Notes: generated from the sequence alone by a model not told the origin. A DNA stretch of 64,000 nucleotides from Thalassospira profundimaris (GCF_003326755.1 NZ_JPWH01000001.1:242227-306226); one strand, 5' to 3'. Shown: positions 44,138-55,124, counted from the stretch's first letter. Program-made: numbers and translations.

Positions 44138-46960
44138 CTAATGTGCATCGGCCCAGCTATCGCCGATGCCGGCATCAGCGATGAGCGGCACACTCAGATG
44201 GGCGGCGTTTTCCATCACGTCGCGAATGATTTTGATCGCCTGTTCGGTTTCGGCTTCCGGGGCTTCAAAAATCAGTTCATCGTGGACCTGCAACAGCATG
44301 CGGGTTTTCAACCCGGCATCTTGCAGGGCATCGGGAACCGCGATCATGGCGCGTTTGATGATGTCGGCCGCACCGCCCTGGATCGGGGCGTTGATGGCCG
44401 CACGTTCGCCAAAGCTGCGGCGCATGCCGTTTTTATCATTGATGCCATTGATGAAAATCTTGCGGCCAAACAGGGTGCGTACCATGCCATGGGTTTTGGC
44501 AAAGTCCTTGGCACGCTCCATATAATCGCGAATGCCGGGATAGATTTCAAAATAGGCGTTGATGAATTCCTTGGCTTCCTTTTGCGGAATGCCAAGCTGG
44601 TTGGCCAGACCAAAAGCCGAAATGCCGTAAATGATGCCAAAGTTGATCGCCTTGGCCTTGCGGCGGACCATCGGGTCCATGCCTTCAATCGGTACCCCAA
44701 ACACCTTGGAAGCGGTGGAGGCATGAATATCCTCGCCATTTTTAAAGGCGGTGCGCAGGGCATCAATCTCGGCGACATGGGCCAAAAGGCGCAATTCGAT
44801 TTGCGAATAGTCGGCTGAAATCAGTTTGCAGCCTTCATCAGCGATAAAGGCGGTACGGATTTTACGGCCTTCTTCACTGCGGATGGGGATGTTCTGCAGG
44901 TTCGGATCGTTCGAGGACAAACGGCCGGTATTGACATTGGTCTGCCCATAACTGGTGTGCACCCGCCCGGTTTGCGGGTTGATATGGTTTGCCAGCGCAT
45001 CGGTATAGGTGCTTTTGAGTTTGGAGAGCTGGCGCCAGTCCAGGATGCGGGCGGGCAGGTCATGGCCCTGTGCGGCCAGCCCTTCGAGCACATCGGCCCC
45101 GGTCTGCCAGGCGCCGGTTTTGGTTTTTTTGCCGCCCGGCAGGCTCATGCGTTCAAACAGAATTTCGCCAAGCTGTTTGGGGCTGCCAAGGTTAAAGGTT
45201 TCGCCCGCCATTTCATGGATGTTTTTTTCCAGGACCTCCATACGGCTGGCAAAGTCCGATGACAGTTCGCGCAGTTTATCTGCATCGACCTTGACGCCCA
45301 GAGCCTCCATTGTTGCCAGAACCGGCACCAGGGGGCGGTCCAGCGTTTCATAAACGCTGGCCATATGTTCCTGGGCGATGCGCGGTTTTAACAGCCGATG
45401 CAGGCGCAGGGTGATGTCGGCATCCTCGGCGGCGTAATCAAGCGCCTTGTCCAGCGGGACCTGATCAAAGGTCAGCTGGTTTTTGCCGGATCCGGCAACA
45501 TCGGCGAATTTGATGGTTTTATAGCCCAGATGCAGATCGGCCAGTTCATCCATGCCATGACCGTGGCTGGTGCCATCGAGCACATAGGACAGCACCATCG
45601 TGTCATCAATCGGTGCCACATCGATGCCATGCCGGGCAAAGATGATTTTATCATATTTGATATTCTGCCCGACCTTGAGGACACCGCGATCCTCCAGCAG
45701 GGGTTTCAGCAGTTCGATGGCGCGGTTAAGCGGGATCTGTTGGGGGATGTCGGCCTTTGCTGTGTCATCGGCAGTGTCGCTGCCAAAATCAAACCCGCCC
45801 TGGGCCGCCTTGGGTTCGGTTTCTTCGTCACCCATGCCATGCGTCAACGGGATATAGCAGGCCTCGCCGGGTTTAACGGCCATGGAAATACCAACCAGAC
45901 GCGCCTGATGGGCATTCAGCGACGTGGTTTCGGTATCAACCGCCAAAATGCCTTCATAATCGGCCTTGGCGATCCATTTTTTCAGGCTTTCTTCATCCTG
46001 CACCAGTTCATATTCCGCCTTGGTGACGGAAACGTCATTCACACCGGTTCCGGCTTCAACAAGGCCGGTTTCGTCAATATTGCCGCCAAACTTGGCTTTT
46101 ACTTTTGCTGTTAGCGATTTGAAACCATGTGTGGCGATGAAAGACAGCAACACATCGGCATCCGGGTCGCGCAGGTCAAAATCATCGACCGGATGTGTGA
46201 CCGGAACATCGGTTTTCAAACGGACCAGATCGCGCGAAATGCGGGCCATTTCAGCATTCTCGATCAGCTTTTCGCGGCGTTTGGGCTGTTTGATTTCGCC
46301 CGCACGTTCCAGCAGCGAATCGAGGTCGCCATATTCGGTGATCAACTGGGCGGCGGTTTTAACGCCAATGCCTGGCACACCGGGCACGTTATCGACCGGG
46401 TCGCCAGCCAGAGCCTGTACGTCAATGACTTTGTCCGGGCCGACACCAAATTTTTCCATCACCTCGCTCGCGCGAATGGTGCGGTTTTTCATCGCATCAA
46501 ACATTTCAACGCGGTCGGTGACAAGCTGCATCAAATCCTTGTCCGAGGACACGATGATCACATCGGCACCCTGTTCGGCGGCCTGGCGGGCATAGGTTGC
46601 GATCAGGTCGTCGGCTTCATAGCCTTCAAGTTCGATGGAGGGCAGGTTGAAGGCACGCACGGCATCGCGGATCAGGCCAAATTGCGGGACCAGTTCTTCG
46701 GGGGGCGGCGGACGGTGCGCCTTGTAATCGGGATAAAAGTCGTTGCGGAACGATTTGCCCTTGGTGTCGAAAATAACCGCCATATGGTCGGGTTTTGTAT
46801 CTTCGCGCAATTTCATCAGCATGGTGCAAAAGCCATAAACGGCATTGACGGGGGTTCCGTCGGGGCTGTTCATGGGGGGCAGGGCGTGAAACGCACGGAA
46901 AATAAAGCCGGACCCGTCAACCAGGACGACGCGGCGGGGGGGCTGGGCAGTATCGGTCAT
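44138..46960 (-). CDS. polA: DNA polymerase I
   Basis: This enzyme acts in Okazaki-fragment processing and repair. The 940-residue protein has an N-terminal 5'-3' exonuclease (VLVDGSGFIFRAFHALPP, VSSDKDLMQLV, VPGIGVKTAAQLI), a 3'-5' proofreading domain that keeps the acidic residues (AVDTETTSLNAH, VGQNIKYDK, YAAEDADIT), and a polymerase domain with SADYSQIELRLLAH, RRKAKAINFGIIYG and LLQVHDELIFEAPE. The ATG at 46960 is where conserved sequence starts; the open frame runs upstream to 47305 but that part overlaps the divergent gene. Confidence 0.98.
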   Translation of the reverse strand: MTDTAQPPRRVVLVDGSGFIFRAFHALPPMNSPDGTPVNAVYGFCTMLMKLREDTKPDHMAVIFDTKGKSFRNDFYPDYKAHRPPPPEELVPQFGLIRDAVRAFNLPSIELEGYEADDLIATYARQAAEQGADVIIVSSDKDLMQLVTDRVEMFDAMKNRTIRASEVMEKFGVGPDKVIDVQALAGDPVDNVPGVPGIGVKTAAQLITEYGDLDSLLERAGEIKQPKRREKLIENAEMARISRDLVRLKTDVPVTHPVDDFDLRDPDADVLLSFIATHGFKSLTAKVKAKFGGNIDETGLVEAGTGVNDVSVTKAEYELVQDEESLKKWIAKADYEGILAVDTETTSLNAHQARLVGISMAVKPGEACYIPLTHGMGDEETEPKAAQGGFDFGSDTADDTAKADIPQQIPLNRAIELLKPLLEDRGVLKVGQNIKYDKIIFARHGIDVAPIDDTMVLSYVLDGTSHGHGMDELADLHLGYKTIKFADVAGSGKNQLTFDQVPLDKALDYAAEDADITLRLHRLLKPRIAQEHMASVYETLDRPLVPVLATMEALGVKVDADKLRELSSDFASRMEVLEKNIHEMAGETFNLGSPKQLGEILFERMSLPGGKKTKTGAWQTGADVLEGLAAQGHDLPARILDWRQLSKLKSTYTDALANHINPQTGRVHTSYGQTNVNTGRLSSNDPNLQNIPIRSEEGRKIRTAFIADEGCKLISADYSQIELRLLAHVAEIDALRTAFKNGEDIHASTASKVFGVPIEGMDPMVRRKAKAINFGIIYGISAFGLANQLGIPQKEAKEFINAYFEIYPGIRDYMERAKDFAKTHGMVRTLFGRKIFINGINDKNGMRRSFGERAAINAPIQGGAADIIKRAMIAVPDALQDAGLKTRMLLQVHDELIFEAPEAETEQAIKIIRDVMENAAHLSVPLIADAGIGDSWADAH

Positions 46961-47263
46961 ACGATGGATGCTCGTTTTTCTCGATGAATTGAATGGGCGC
47001 AGAATGCCGCATAAGGTGCGAGAAGTCGAGTAGGGCAAGGCTGATTTGTCAGGATCCGTGCTTTGTGCTGACAATATCGTGTTTGTGTTGATATGGTTTG
47101 CAACCAAAGGCTTCTTTTGGAGGTCGCCCCAAAGTGCGAGGGACAGGGCCAGGTGACGCGGCGCAACGAAAAAAACGTAAGTAAACGGGGAGAAAAACCC
47201 GTTTATCGGCCTTTTGGAAAAGGAGTCGAGGCGGCGGGTTTTTCGCGCGAAATTCACGATAAT

Positions 47264-47887
47264 ATGAAGCTGGCAAACCGTCGCAAGGGGCGCAAAAAAG
47301 GGCAAAAGAAAAAAAACGACCGGCGGCTTGGCAATGGCAGCGAGGAAAAATGGCTGTCACGCGGGCCGGTTTTACGCACAGTGTTAACCCTTGCGCTGTT
47401 TGGCGGGATGCTACACGGGCTTTTTCGGCTTTTTGGCATTTATGAACGCAACCAGAGCCTGTCAAATGGCGACCAGGTTGTTTTGCTGATCAAACTGCTG
47501 GTTTTTGTGGTGCTGATGCACCTGTTTTATCTGATGCTGATGCACTATCGGCCGATCCGATCGCGGGTACGGGGTTTGTTTTTTATGGCTTTGGCCCCGG
47601 TGGCGGCCGTTTGCATTTTCATGATTTATGGCGGCGCGGGCATGTTTGGCCGCTTTTTGCCCTTGCTTCAGTTTCTGACCCTGACCATCGGTGTCGGGGG
47701 TTTTATTTTATATGTTGTCATTTATACCTGGTTTTCGCAAAGGGCGGTGCGCCGACGCGATATTTCCGCGCCCGATGATGAAGGCGGCACCAATGGTGAT
47801 ACTGTCAGACCAGGGGCAACGAGCCCTGCCCGCCGCGATAACAGGAATTTATCCAGCCGAAAAAATGCGTCCTATGATGCAAGGTGA
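47264..47887 (+). CDS. Unrecognised small membrane protein
   Basis: I do not recognise this family. The N-terminus is very basic (KLANRRKGRKKGQKKKNDRR), then come four hydrophobic segments (TVLTLALFGGMLHGLFRLF; VVLLIKLLVFVVLMHLFYLM; GLFFMALAPVAAVCIFMIY; FLTLTIGVGGFILYVVIYTW) and an Arg-rich polar tail. I used the ATG at 47264, giving 207 residues, because upstream sequence is antisense to the polA 5' region; the frame stays open to 47093, so an earlier GTG or ATG is possible. It is divergent from polA. Confidence 0.65.
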   Translation: MKLANRRKGRKKGQKKKNDRRLGNGSEEKWLSRGPVLRTVLTLALFGGMLHGLFRLFGIYERNQSLSNGDQVVLLIKLLVFVVLMHLFYLMLMHYRPIRSRVRGLFFMALAPVAAVCIFMIYGGAGMFGRFLPLLQFLTLTIGVGGFILYVVIYTWFSQRAVRRRDISAPDDEGGTNGDTVRPGATSPARRDNRNLSSRKNASYDAR

Positions 47888-48372
47888 CGGGATTTAGTTC
47901 TACGAGGATGGAATGACGCTGCCATAAATGCGCTGCAGGGCGGTTTTTTTGACGGGATTACACAGCATTCACACCGGTTGGTATGTTTTAAATATTTGAT
48001 ATTAAAAAATTTATTCTCAAATTCCCATTAAGATGGCATCGCATCTGTTTGCTGCGGTTTTGCGCCGTCCTGATGCGGGTCTTGTGTCGTGTTTTGCGCC
48101 AAATTTTGCGGTATTCGTTGTTTTCACCCGTGTTTCATATGTCTTGACGGGCTTTGCACGAACTCTGCTTGCAGGGGGAAAATCGTGTGTTGAGGGCGGG
48201 TGTTGGAGAGAATACGGATTTTATGTCGGTATCGAAACAAGAGGGTTTGGACCTCATTTCTGCTGCCAGGACAGGGGATGGATTGCTGAAGCGAACGCGA
48301 ATTGACGCAGGATAGATACGGAATTGACCGGTGTATGATGTTGTGCCGGTCAATTCCGCAGCCTGTTTGCGG
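47888..48372. other. Intergenic region without a recognisable gene
   Basis: These 485 bases hold no supported gene. The part 47970-48035 is AT-rich. ACCGGTTGGTATGT (47973-47986) and GTTTTGCGCCAAATT (48091-48105) recur with similar spacing at 24376-24512. The chemoreceptor stem-loop lies at 48319-48358. Confidence 0.5.
48319..48358 (-). terminator. 13-base stem-loop downstream of the chemoreceptor gene
   Basis: CGGAATTGACCGG and CCGGTCAATTCCG pair around a 14-base loop, 15 bases past the stop codon. There is no clear T-run. Confidence 0.6.
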
Positions 48373-50040
48373 TTACTGACCGGCTGTTTTGGTCTTGATC
48401 AGTGCATCAAGCAGACGAATGACCTCGACCGAGGCCTTTTCGACTTTGCCATACAGCTCAAGGGCGCCTTCGACGTCCCCTTTATTGTACAGCCGCACGG
48501 CTTCGATTCCGCAATCATGGACAATTTTGTGGGGCTCTTCGAGCTGCCGGAAAGCCGGGGTATCGCGCAGGGGTCTGGCATCTTCGCTCCGATACCAGCG
48601 GCCAAGGTTACAACTGGTGTGTTGTGCCAGCTCGTCGGCTTTCAGACTTTCGCGACCAATCAGCATATCGGCCAGACGTTTTTTCCAGATCACATGGTCC
48701 GACTTGGCGATCCGGATGCTTTTGTTCGGAACATCGAATTTGGCGAGGATGGCGATTTGTTCGCCAACCTTGTCAACGACATGATCGGTGGCATTGGCAC
48801 TGGTGCGGATGACGTTGACATTATCGGCGGTTTCACCGGCAATTTTGCTGATTCGTTGGGAAACCTCGGTCGAGGCCTGTTTTTGTTGCTGCAAGATACC
48901 GGCAATTTCAGTGGACCGGCGCGATATATCGCTGATCAGATTGCGGATCTGTTCAATGGATTTGACCGAATCCTGCATTGATTCCTCGCCAGCACTGACG
49001 GCTTGTGCCCCCTTGTTCATCGACTGAACGATACCGTCGATCTCGACGGTCAGTGCCTCGATGGTATTGCGAACATCGACTGTGACCCGGGCGGTCTGGC
49101 TGGAGAGGTTTTTGACTTCACCGGCAACAACGGCGAAGCCCTTGCCAGCGTCACCGGCGCGCGCGGCTTCAATGGTGGCGTTCAATGCCAGCAAATTGGT
49201 TTGCGAGGCGATGTCGTCGATAATGCCGATCATATCGACAATACGGCTGGACGTTTCGGCCAGCAATTCAACGCGCTGGCTGGCCTCTGTCACAGCCTGG
49301 GCGACAAGGTGCATGCTTTCGGCGGTGTCCTTGATAATGCTGCTGCCGTTTTCTGCGGTCGAATTTGCCGTTTCTACCTGTTGGGCAACCTGGGCGGTAT
49401 TTTCGCTGATTCCGGCAATGCCGGTCGCCATTTCCTCGACAGCGGTGGAAATGGACTGGGTTTGGGATTCGACTTCACCCATTTCGCGCATCATCGACGC
49501 ATTTGAACTGGCAACTTCATTGATCGACATTGATAAATCGACATTGTTGTCGAGCATTTGATCGGCAAAACGATTTCCGGCATCCCGGATGGCCTGGTCA
49601 CAAGACACCTTGAAAAAATCCCGCAGGGTTTCTTCAAGGGACAGGGTCATGACGTGATTGAGGTTTTGGGTCAGGGTTTCAAGATGAGCGTGTTTCCAGC
49701 GGCAATGGTGCGACAGATCGTTTGCCAACAGGGTAAAGGCGCGGTGATAAAGCCGGGAAATATCGCGGCTGTCAAAATCGAGTTGATAATAAAGTTGCCC
49801 CAGTTGTCCGGTGTTTTTCGGCATATCGGACGACGGTTCAAGAGCGTGGATCCAGGTGCGAACCTGATTGGCGACCAGTTGGTCTGCGTTTTCCGTTCCT
49901 TTGGGCAGAACAGATTCGGAAACGTTATCAAAAGCTGCTTTCAGGATGGGATCAAGGTCATCAGAGAGCTTGTGACGCAGGGCGCGAACATCAATTGCAG
50001 GGTCGTCATTTATCTTTGACTGAAAGGATAGTTTGTTCAT
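48373..50040 (-). CDS. Soluble methyl-accepting chemotaxis protein with globin-like N-terminus and CZB domain
   Basis: This 555-residue cytoplasmic chemoreceptor has no membrane segment. Residues 1-150 are helical and resemble a globin-coupled sensor domain (VRTWIHAL, then [23 protein letters not shown]). The signalling domain (about 170-430) has the hairpin tip [24 protein letters not shown]. The C-terminus is a zinc-binding CZB domain with its ligands in KSDHVIWK (near 448), SCNLGRWY (near 477) and [11 protein letters not shown] (near 505-509). AGAGAGG precedes the ATG at 50040. Position 84, where globin sensors have the haem His, is Tyr, so haem binding is doubtful. No che genes are nearby. 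Confidence 0.88.
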   Translation of the reverse strand: MNKLSFQSKINDDPAIDVRALRHKLSDDLDPILKAAFDNVSESVLPKGTENADQLVANQVRTWIHALEPSSDMPKNTGQLGQLYYQLDFDSRDISRLYHRAFTLLANDLSHHCRWKHAHLETLTQNLNHVMTLSLEETLRDFFKVSCDQAIRDAGNRFADQMLDNNVDLSMSINEVASSNASMMREMGEVESQTQSISTAVEEMATGIAGISENTAQVAQQVETANSTAENGSSIIKDTAESMHLVAQAVTEASQRVELLAETSSRIVDMIGIIDDIASQTNLLALNATIEAARAGDAGKGFAVVAGEVKNLSSQTARVTVDVRNTIEALTVEIDGIVQSMNKGAQAVSAGEESMQDSVKSIEQIRNLISDISRRSTEIAGILQQQKQASTEVSQRISKIAGETADNVNVIRTSANATDHVVDKVGEQIAILAKFDVPNKSIRIAKSDHVIWKKRLADMLIGRESLKADELAQHTSCNLGRWYRSEDARPLRDTPAFRQLEEPHKIVHDCGIEAVRLYNKGDVEGALELYGKVEKASVEVIRLLDALIKTKTAGQ

Positions 50041-50322
50041 CTCTTGGCACCTCTCTATCAGGTCGTTCGGCCAAGGCCACAAGGCCGGCCCTTGACCATA
50101 TGTCCGGATTTAATTTTGGCGTGCCTAGAGGTTTATCGATGAAATGACGGTTTTTAAATGTAAAATTAAACCGCTATTATTTTCTTGTTAAATTTGAAAT
50201 TAATATAATGAAAGGGTGTGTTTTAAGCGCAGCAAAGCAGGGGGATTTATAAAAAATTCCCCGGAAATTTATTTTTGCAAATCAGGGTTGCCATAAACAG
50301 GATTGTTGGAAAAAGCTGACTT

Positions 50323-51630
50323 TCAGGCGTTTTCCGCCAGAACAAGCCCTGCCAGATAGAGAGACCCCAAAATCAGAAACCGGCGAGCCTGCGGATGGGT
50401 ATGGCACAGGGTTTCGATGGCGTGGGTTGTCCCCGAACAGGCCGTGGCGGGAATGTTGAGTGCGGTGGCGGCATCTGCCAGGGTTTGCGGCACATGGGCC
50501 TGATGTTCACCGGGAATATCCACAGCCGCCAGACCGGAAACAAAAGGCGCAAGCGGACGTAAAAAGGCCAATGGGTCGCGGTTGTTAAGCATACCCATGA
50601 CGACCACCGTATCCCCTCTGGCGGGTGTACGTTCCAGCCATTTGGCAATAACATCGGCGGCAGCAATATTGTGGCCGCCATCGACATAGAGTTCCGCTTC
50701 TTCGGGCAGAAGGTCGATCAGCGGGCCCTGTTCAAGGCGCTGAAGGCGGGCGGGCCAGCGGGCGCTTTTGAGGCCCGCAGAAATCGTTTCGGTATCAATA
50801 TCATTGCCATTTGCCGCCTTGATACCGGCTGTGCGCACGGCAACGGTGGCGACCATCGCATTGACATATTGGTGGCGGCCCGGCAGGGCCGGGGCGGGCA
50901 GGCGCAGGGCTTCGTCATTAATATGAATGTCAAAACCGTCGTCATCTTCGGCGGTGATGGCGAAATTGGTGACGAGGGGGGTATCAATTTTGCTGGCGTG
51001 ACGTACCAGCACATCAAAGGCGGGCAGCATTTGCGGGGCAACAACACAGGGAATGCCCGTTTTCATGATGCCGGCCTTTTGGAAGGCGATTTTTTCCACC
51101 GTGTCGCCCAGAAAAGCCTGGTGGTCGATCGAGATCGGGGTGATGACACTCAGCGCCGGATTGGACAGCACATTGGTGGCGTCATAACGCCCGCCCAGCC
51201 CGGTTTCGAGCAACAGGACATCCGCTTCCACCCGTGAATAGGCCAGGAAAGCGGCCGCCTGGGTGATTTCAAAATAGGTGATTTGGGCGCCATCATTGAT
51301 GCGTTCGACTTCTTCGAGCAAATCGCAGAGATCGTCCTCGCTGATTTGCTGCCCTGCCAGAACAATGCGTTCATGGAAAGTGACAAGATGCGGCGAGGTC
51401 GAGGTATGGACCCGAAGACCCGCTGCCTCGTAGATGGCGCGCAAATAGGCAAGGGTTGATCCCTTGCCATTTGTCCCGGCAATATGAATGACAGGCGGAA
51501 GTTTAAGGTGCGGGTTGCCCAGTTTTTGCAGCAATGTGGCAATACGGCCCAGGGATAAGTCAATTATCTTGGGATGAAGCAGGCCGAGCCGGCCCAGAAT
51601 GGCACTGCTTCTTGGTGTGGGCACCTGCAT
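50323..51630 (-). CDS. folC: Bifunctional folylpolyglutamate/dihydrofolate synthase FolC
   Basis: It makes dihydrofolate and adds glutamates to folates. The 435-residue Mur-ligase-type protein has the ATP loop HIAGTNGKGSTLAYLR (about 49-64), STSPHLVTFHERI, ETGLGGRYDATNVL and the C-terminal domain start YVDGGHNIAAADVIA. The stop of accD lies 2 bases before its ATG, placing it last in trpB-trpA-accD-folC. The 282-base stretch after it (50041-50322) is AT-rich and holds only the chemoreceptor promoter region. Confidence 0.96.
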   Translation of the reverse strand: MQVPTPRSSAILGRLGLLHPKIIDLSLGRIATLLQKLGNPHLKLPPVIHIAGTNGKGSTLAYLRAIYEAAGLRVHTSTSPHLVTFHERIVLAGQQISEDDLCDLLEEVERINDGAQITYFEITQAAAFLAYSRVEADVLLLETGLGGRYDATNVLSNPALSVITPISIDHQAFLGDTVEKIAFQKAGIMKTGIPCVVAPQMLPAFDVLVRHASKIDTPLVTNFAITAEDDDGFDIHINDEALRLPAPALPGRHQYVNAMVATVAVRTAGIKAANGNDIDTETISAGLKSARWPARLQRLEQGPLIDLLPEEAELYVDGGHNIAAADVIAKWLERTPARGDTVVVMGMLNNRDPLAFLRPLAPFVSGLAAVDIPGEHQAHVPQTLADAATALNIPATACSGTTHAIETLCHTHPQARRFLILGSLYLAGLVLAENA

Positions 51631-51632
51631 CT

Positions 51633-52565
51633 TCAGTCAGCTTTTTCCGCAGTTGTGGTTTTCTTTTTGTCGTCGGCTTTTTTATCGTTCTTGATCGGCA
51701 CCACGGAAGCGCCGGGTTTGGGACGACGGATCATGTCGATCAGGCGACCAAAGGTTGCGTTAAGTTCGCTGCGCGGCACCACCATATCAACCATGCCATG
51801 TTCCAGCAGATATTCAGCCGTCTGGAAGTTATCCGGCAGTTTTTCGCGAATGGTGTTTTCGATCACGCGGCGCCCGGCAAAGCCGATTTGTGCGCCCGGT
51901 TCGGCAACCTGAATATCGCCCAGCATGGCAAAGGAGGCCGAAACACCCCCGGTGGTCGGATCGGTCAGCAGAACGAAATAGGGCAGGCCCTTTTCCTTGA
52001 CCTTTTCAATCGCGGCGGTGGTGCGCGCCATTTGCATCAGCGACAGAATACCTTCCTGCATGCGGGCCCCGCCCGATGCCGGAACGATAATGAGGGCGGC
52101 GTCCTGCACCACGGCCAGTTCGGCTGCGGCAACAATGCCTTCGCCAACCGCCATGCCCATTGACCCGGCCATAAAGGAAAAGTCAAATACGGCAATAACG
52201 GTGTCATGGCCGCCAACGGTGCCATGCGCAACGGCCAGGGCATCCTTGAAGTCGGCCTTGGCCTGGGCGGTCTTCAGGCGGTCGGTATATTTTTTCTGAT
52301 CGCGAAAACGCAGCGGATCAACCGGGACGGAGGGCAGTTCGATGGTCTGGAATTTGCCGCTGTCAAACATCAGCTCCAGACGGTTGCGCGCGGAAATCCG
52401 CATATGGTGGCCGCAATGCTGACAGACATGGTTGTTCTTCGCGAGATCGCGATGAAAAATCATCTGTTCGCAGGACGGGCATTTGTGCCAGAGATTTTCG
52501 GGCACATCGCTGCGGCGAACCAGTTTCTGAATTTTGGGTCGGACGAATTCAGTCAGCCACGACAT
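51633..52565 (-). CDS. accD: Acetyl-CoA carboxylase carboxyltransferase subunit beta
   Basis: This subunit forms malonyl-CoA with AccA in fatty acid synthesis. The 310-residue protein has an N-terminal zinc ribbon (KCPSCEQMIFH...HVCQHCGHH, about 28-55) and the crotonase-like carboxyltransferase domain with VFDFSFMAGSMGMAVGE, ASGGARMQEGILSLMQMA and LTDPTTGGVSASFAMLGD. A Lys-rich tail follows. It lies 51 bases after trpA, an order common in alphaproteobacteria. Confidence 0.97.
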   Translation of the reverse strand: MSWLTEFVRPKIQKLVRRSDVPENLWHKCPSCEQMIFHRDLAKNNHVCQHCGHHMRISARNRLELMFDSGKFQTIELPSVPVDPLRFRDQKKYTDRLKTAQAKADFKDALAVAHGTVGGHDTVIAVFDFSFMAGSMGMAVGEGIVAAAELAVVQDAALIIVPASGGARMQEGILSLMQMARTTAAIEKVKEKGLPYFVLLTDPTTGGVSASFAMLGDIQVAEPGAQIGFAGRRVIENTIREKLPDNFQTAEYLLEHGMVDMVVPRSELNATFGRLIDMIRRPKPGASVVPIKNDKKADDKKKTTTAEKAD

Positions 52566-52616
52566 ATCGGATATTGATCCTCGGTTTTGCCTATATCGGT
52601 CTTGCGGCGGGCAACA

Positions 52617-53465
52617 TTATTTGCGGGCGTTGCGCACGCCGTCGGCCAGTTCACGTACCAGACCAGTGACCACACGGGCGGTGTTATCGGTGGCCTTGCC
52701 GTTTTCGTCAAGGCTTTCTGCGATTTTTGATACAATCGCCGAGCCAACAACAGCGGCATCGGCCTCTCGCGCGACGTCGGCGGCCTGGGCAGGCGTTTTG
52801 ATACCAAAACCAACCGCGATGGGCAAATCGGTATGGCGCCGCAGGCGGGCCATGGCCTCGACAATTTGCTCATTGGTGGCCGAACCGGCCCCGGTCACAC
52901 CGGCAACCGACACATAATAAACAAAGCCGCTGGTGTTCTGAACCAGCTTGGGCAGGCGTTTGTCATCGGATGTCGGGGTGGTCAGACGAATGAAGCTCAG
53001 TCCCTTATTGTTGGTGGGAATGCACAATTCGTCATCTTCTTCGGGCGGCAGGTCCACCACGATCAGGCCATCGACACCGGCATTGCGGGCATCTTCCAGA
53101 AACTCGTTCACCCCGTAAATAAAGATGGGGTTGTAATAGCCCATCAGGATGATCGGGGTTTCGTGGTCCTGATCGCGAAAGCCGCGTACCAGCGAAAGTG
53201 TTTTGCGCATGTGCATGCCCGCAGCAAGGGCGCGGTTCGAGGCCTCCTGAATCGCGGGGCCATCGGCCATCGGGTCGGTAAAGGGCATGCCCAGTTCGAT
53301 GATGTCGGCACCGGCCCCGGGCAGGGATTTCAGAATTTCAAACGATGTTTCCGGGTCCGGGTCGCCCGCCGTTACGAAGGTAACAAGACCGGCACGATCT
53401 TCCGCGCGCAGTTTTTCAAACCGTTTGGCGATGCGGTCCTGGCCGCCGATGATTGCGTCACTCAC
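52617..53465 (-). CDS. trpA: Tryptophan synthase alpha chain
   Basis: It cleaves indole-3-glycerol phosphate to indole, which passes to TrpB. The 282-residue TIM barrel has the catalytic Glu in [19 protein letters not shown] and the catalytic Asp in the same stretch, then [22 protein letters not shown] and the phosphate site [11 protein letters not shown]. Its start overlaps the trpB stop by 4 bases. No trp leader or attenuator is seen upstream of trpB. Confidence 0.97.
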   Translation of the reverse strand: MSDAIIGGQDRIAKRFEKLRAEDRAGLVTFVTAGDPDPETSFEILKSLPGAGADIIELGMPFTDPMADGPAIQEASNRALAAGMHMRKTLSLVRGFRDQDHETPIILMGYYNPIFIYGVNEFLEDARNAGVDGLIVVDLPPEEDDELCIPTNNKGLSFIRLTTPTSDDKRLPKLVQNTSGFVYYVSVAGVTGAGSATNEQIVEAMARLRRHTDLPIAVGFGIKTPAQAADVAREADAAVVGSAIVSKIAESLDENGKATDNTARVVTGLVRELADGVRNARK

Positions 53466-54685
53466 AGTTTGACTCCCAGTGCTTCAGCCACGGTAAAGAT
53501 GTCCTTGTCGCCGCGTCCGCTCAGGCACATCAGAATGATCTGGTCTTTGTTCATTTTGGGCGCGGTTTTCATAATTTGCGCAATGGCATGGCTGCATTCC
53601 AGGGCGGGAATGATGCCTTCCTTTTCCGAACACAGAGTAAAGGCATCCAGGGCTTCCTTGTCCGTGATTGAGACATAGGTGGCCCGGCCAATATCCTTCA
53701 GCCAGGAATGTTCCGGCCCGATGCCGGGATAATCCAGCCCTGCGGAAATCGAGTCGGCTTCCTTGATCTGGCCGTCATCATCCATCAATAGATAGGTGCG
53801 GTTGCCATGCAGAACCCCCGGGCGGCCTGCGCTCAGGCTGGCGGCATGGTGGCCGGTATGAACACCGTGGCCTGCGGCCTCGACACCGGTAATGGCAACA
53901 TCCTTGTCATCCAGGAAGGGATGAAACAGGCCCATCGCATTTGACCCGCCACCAACAGCGGCAATGACTTCATCGGGCAGGCGGCCTTCGGCGTCCAAAA
54001 TTTGTGCGCGGGCCTCGTTGCCGATCACGCACTGGAAATCACGCACCAGTTCCGGGTAGGGGTGCGGGCCTGCAACCGTGCCGATGATGTAAAAAGTATC
54101 GGCAACGTTCGTAACCCAGTCACGCAGGGCTTCGTTCATTGCGTCCTTGAGCGAGCGGGAACCCGATGTGACCGGTTTGACCTCGGCGCCGAGCAAACGC
54201 ATGCGGAACACGTTGGGCGACTGACGTTCGATGTCTTTCGCACCCATATAGATCGTGCAGGGCAGGCCAAAACGGGCGCAAACCGTGGCGGTTGCCACTC
54301 CATGCTGCCCGGCACCGGTTTCGGCGATGATGCGGGTTTTGCCCATACGTTTTGCCAGCAAAATTTGCCCGATGCAGTTATTGATTTTGTGCGCGCCGGT
54401 ATGGTTCAGGTCTTCGCGCTTGAAATAGATTTTGGCCCCGCCCAGATGGTTGGTCAGGCCTTCGGCGAAATAAAGCGGGTTGGGACGCCCGACATAATAT
54501 TTCAGGAAGTAATCCATTTCCTTGCGGAATTCGGGGTCTTCCTTGGCATCCTTGTAGGCTTGCTCCAGCTCCAGGATCAGCGGCATCAGGGTTTCGGCAA
54601 CAAAGCGACCGCCAAAGTTGCCAAAATGTCCGTCAGGGTCGGGCATGGAGCGAAAACTGTTTACGGAAGTCGGAGCAGACGTCAT
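53462..54685 (-). CDS. trpB: Tryptophan synthase beta chain
   Basis: This PLP enzyme condenses indole with serine. The 407-residue protein begins after a short variable region with [19 protein letters not shown], has the PLP Lys in [28 protein letters not shown], and the phosphate loop [15 protein letters not shown]. It is the first gene of the operon; TrpF, which is often upstream in related bacteria, is not present here. Confidence 0.98.
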   Translation of the reverse strand: MTSAPTSVNSFRSMPDPDGHFGNFGGRFVAETLMPLILELEQAYKDAKEDPEFRKEMDYFLKYYVGRPNPLYFAEGLTNHLGGAKIYFKREDLNHTGAHKINNCIGQILLAKRMGKTRIIAETGAGQHGVATATVCARFGLPCTIYMGAKDIERQSPNVFRMRLLGAEVKPVTSGSRSLKDAMNEALRDWVTNVADTFYIIGTVAGPHPYPELVRDFQCVIGNEARAQILDAEGRLPDEVIAAVGGGSNAMGLFHPFLDDKDVAITGVEAAGHGVHTGHHAASLSAGRPGVLHGNRTYLLMDDDGQIKEADSISAGLDYPGIGPEHSWLKDIGRATYVSITDKEALDAFTLCSEKEGIIPALECSHAIAQIMKTAPKMNKDQIILMCLSGRGDKDIFTVAEALGVKL

Positions 54686-54812
54686 GGAAAGTCCCCGGTT
54701 TGGGCCGCAGTATGAGGGCTGCGACGGGTAAGGCAGGCAAATGAAGGTAACACCGTATTGTCTACGCAGTCAGGCGTGGGTTGGATGACCGGCCCGTTGC
54801 GGACGGGCGACC

Positions 54813-54989
54813 TTAGTGGTCGGCGTGAGCCAGCTCTTTGTCAAAGATATATTTCTTGGAGCAATAGGGGCAAACAACTTCGCCCTTTTCTTCAAGATTG
54901 AGATAAACGGTCGGATGACCAAGGTGGCCTTTGCCACCATCGCAGGCGATATTCAGGCTGCCAACTTTGATTTCTTCGCTGATCTTCAT
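54813..54989 (-). CDS. 58-aa zinc-finger domain protein (zf-CHCC type)
   Basis: This short protein is easily missed. It reads MKISEEIKVGSLNIACDGG, then GHLGHPTVYLNL, then VVCPYCSKKYIFD, ending ELAHADH. Cys16, His22 or His25, Cys40 and Cys43 form the CHCC zinc site of the family related to mitochondrial NDUFS6. GGGAACTTGATAT precedes the ATG at 54989. The family is conserved in alphaproteobacteria, probably with a role near complex I or iron-sulfur biology, which is inference from the relatives. It lies between trpB and the divergent ABC gene. Confidence 0.9.
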   Translation of the reverse strand: MKISEEIKVGSLNIACDGGKGHLGHPTVYLNLEEKGEVVCPYCSKKYIFDKELAHADH

Positions 54990-55124
54990 ATATCAAGTTC
55001 CCAGTTTGCGGCGATATTGACCCCGGTTTGACCGGGATGATACCCATAACGCATATTCAATCAACACTTCCGCATCGGTTTAGCGCAATTGCGCCATGTG
55101 GAAAAGAGCGGAGATCATTCATTT

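Noticed and set aside
46961..47305. N-terminal extension of polA
   Set aside because: Pol I homologues start at the ATG at 46960, and the extension has no conserved sequence.
54686..54812. A trp attenuator or leader peptide upstream of trpB
   Set aside because: No Trp-rich short frame or paired hairpins are seen before trpB.
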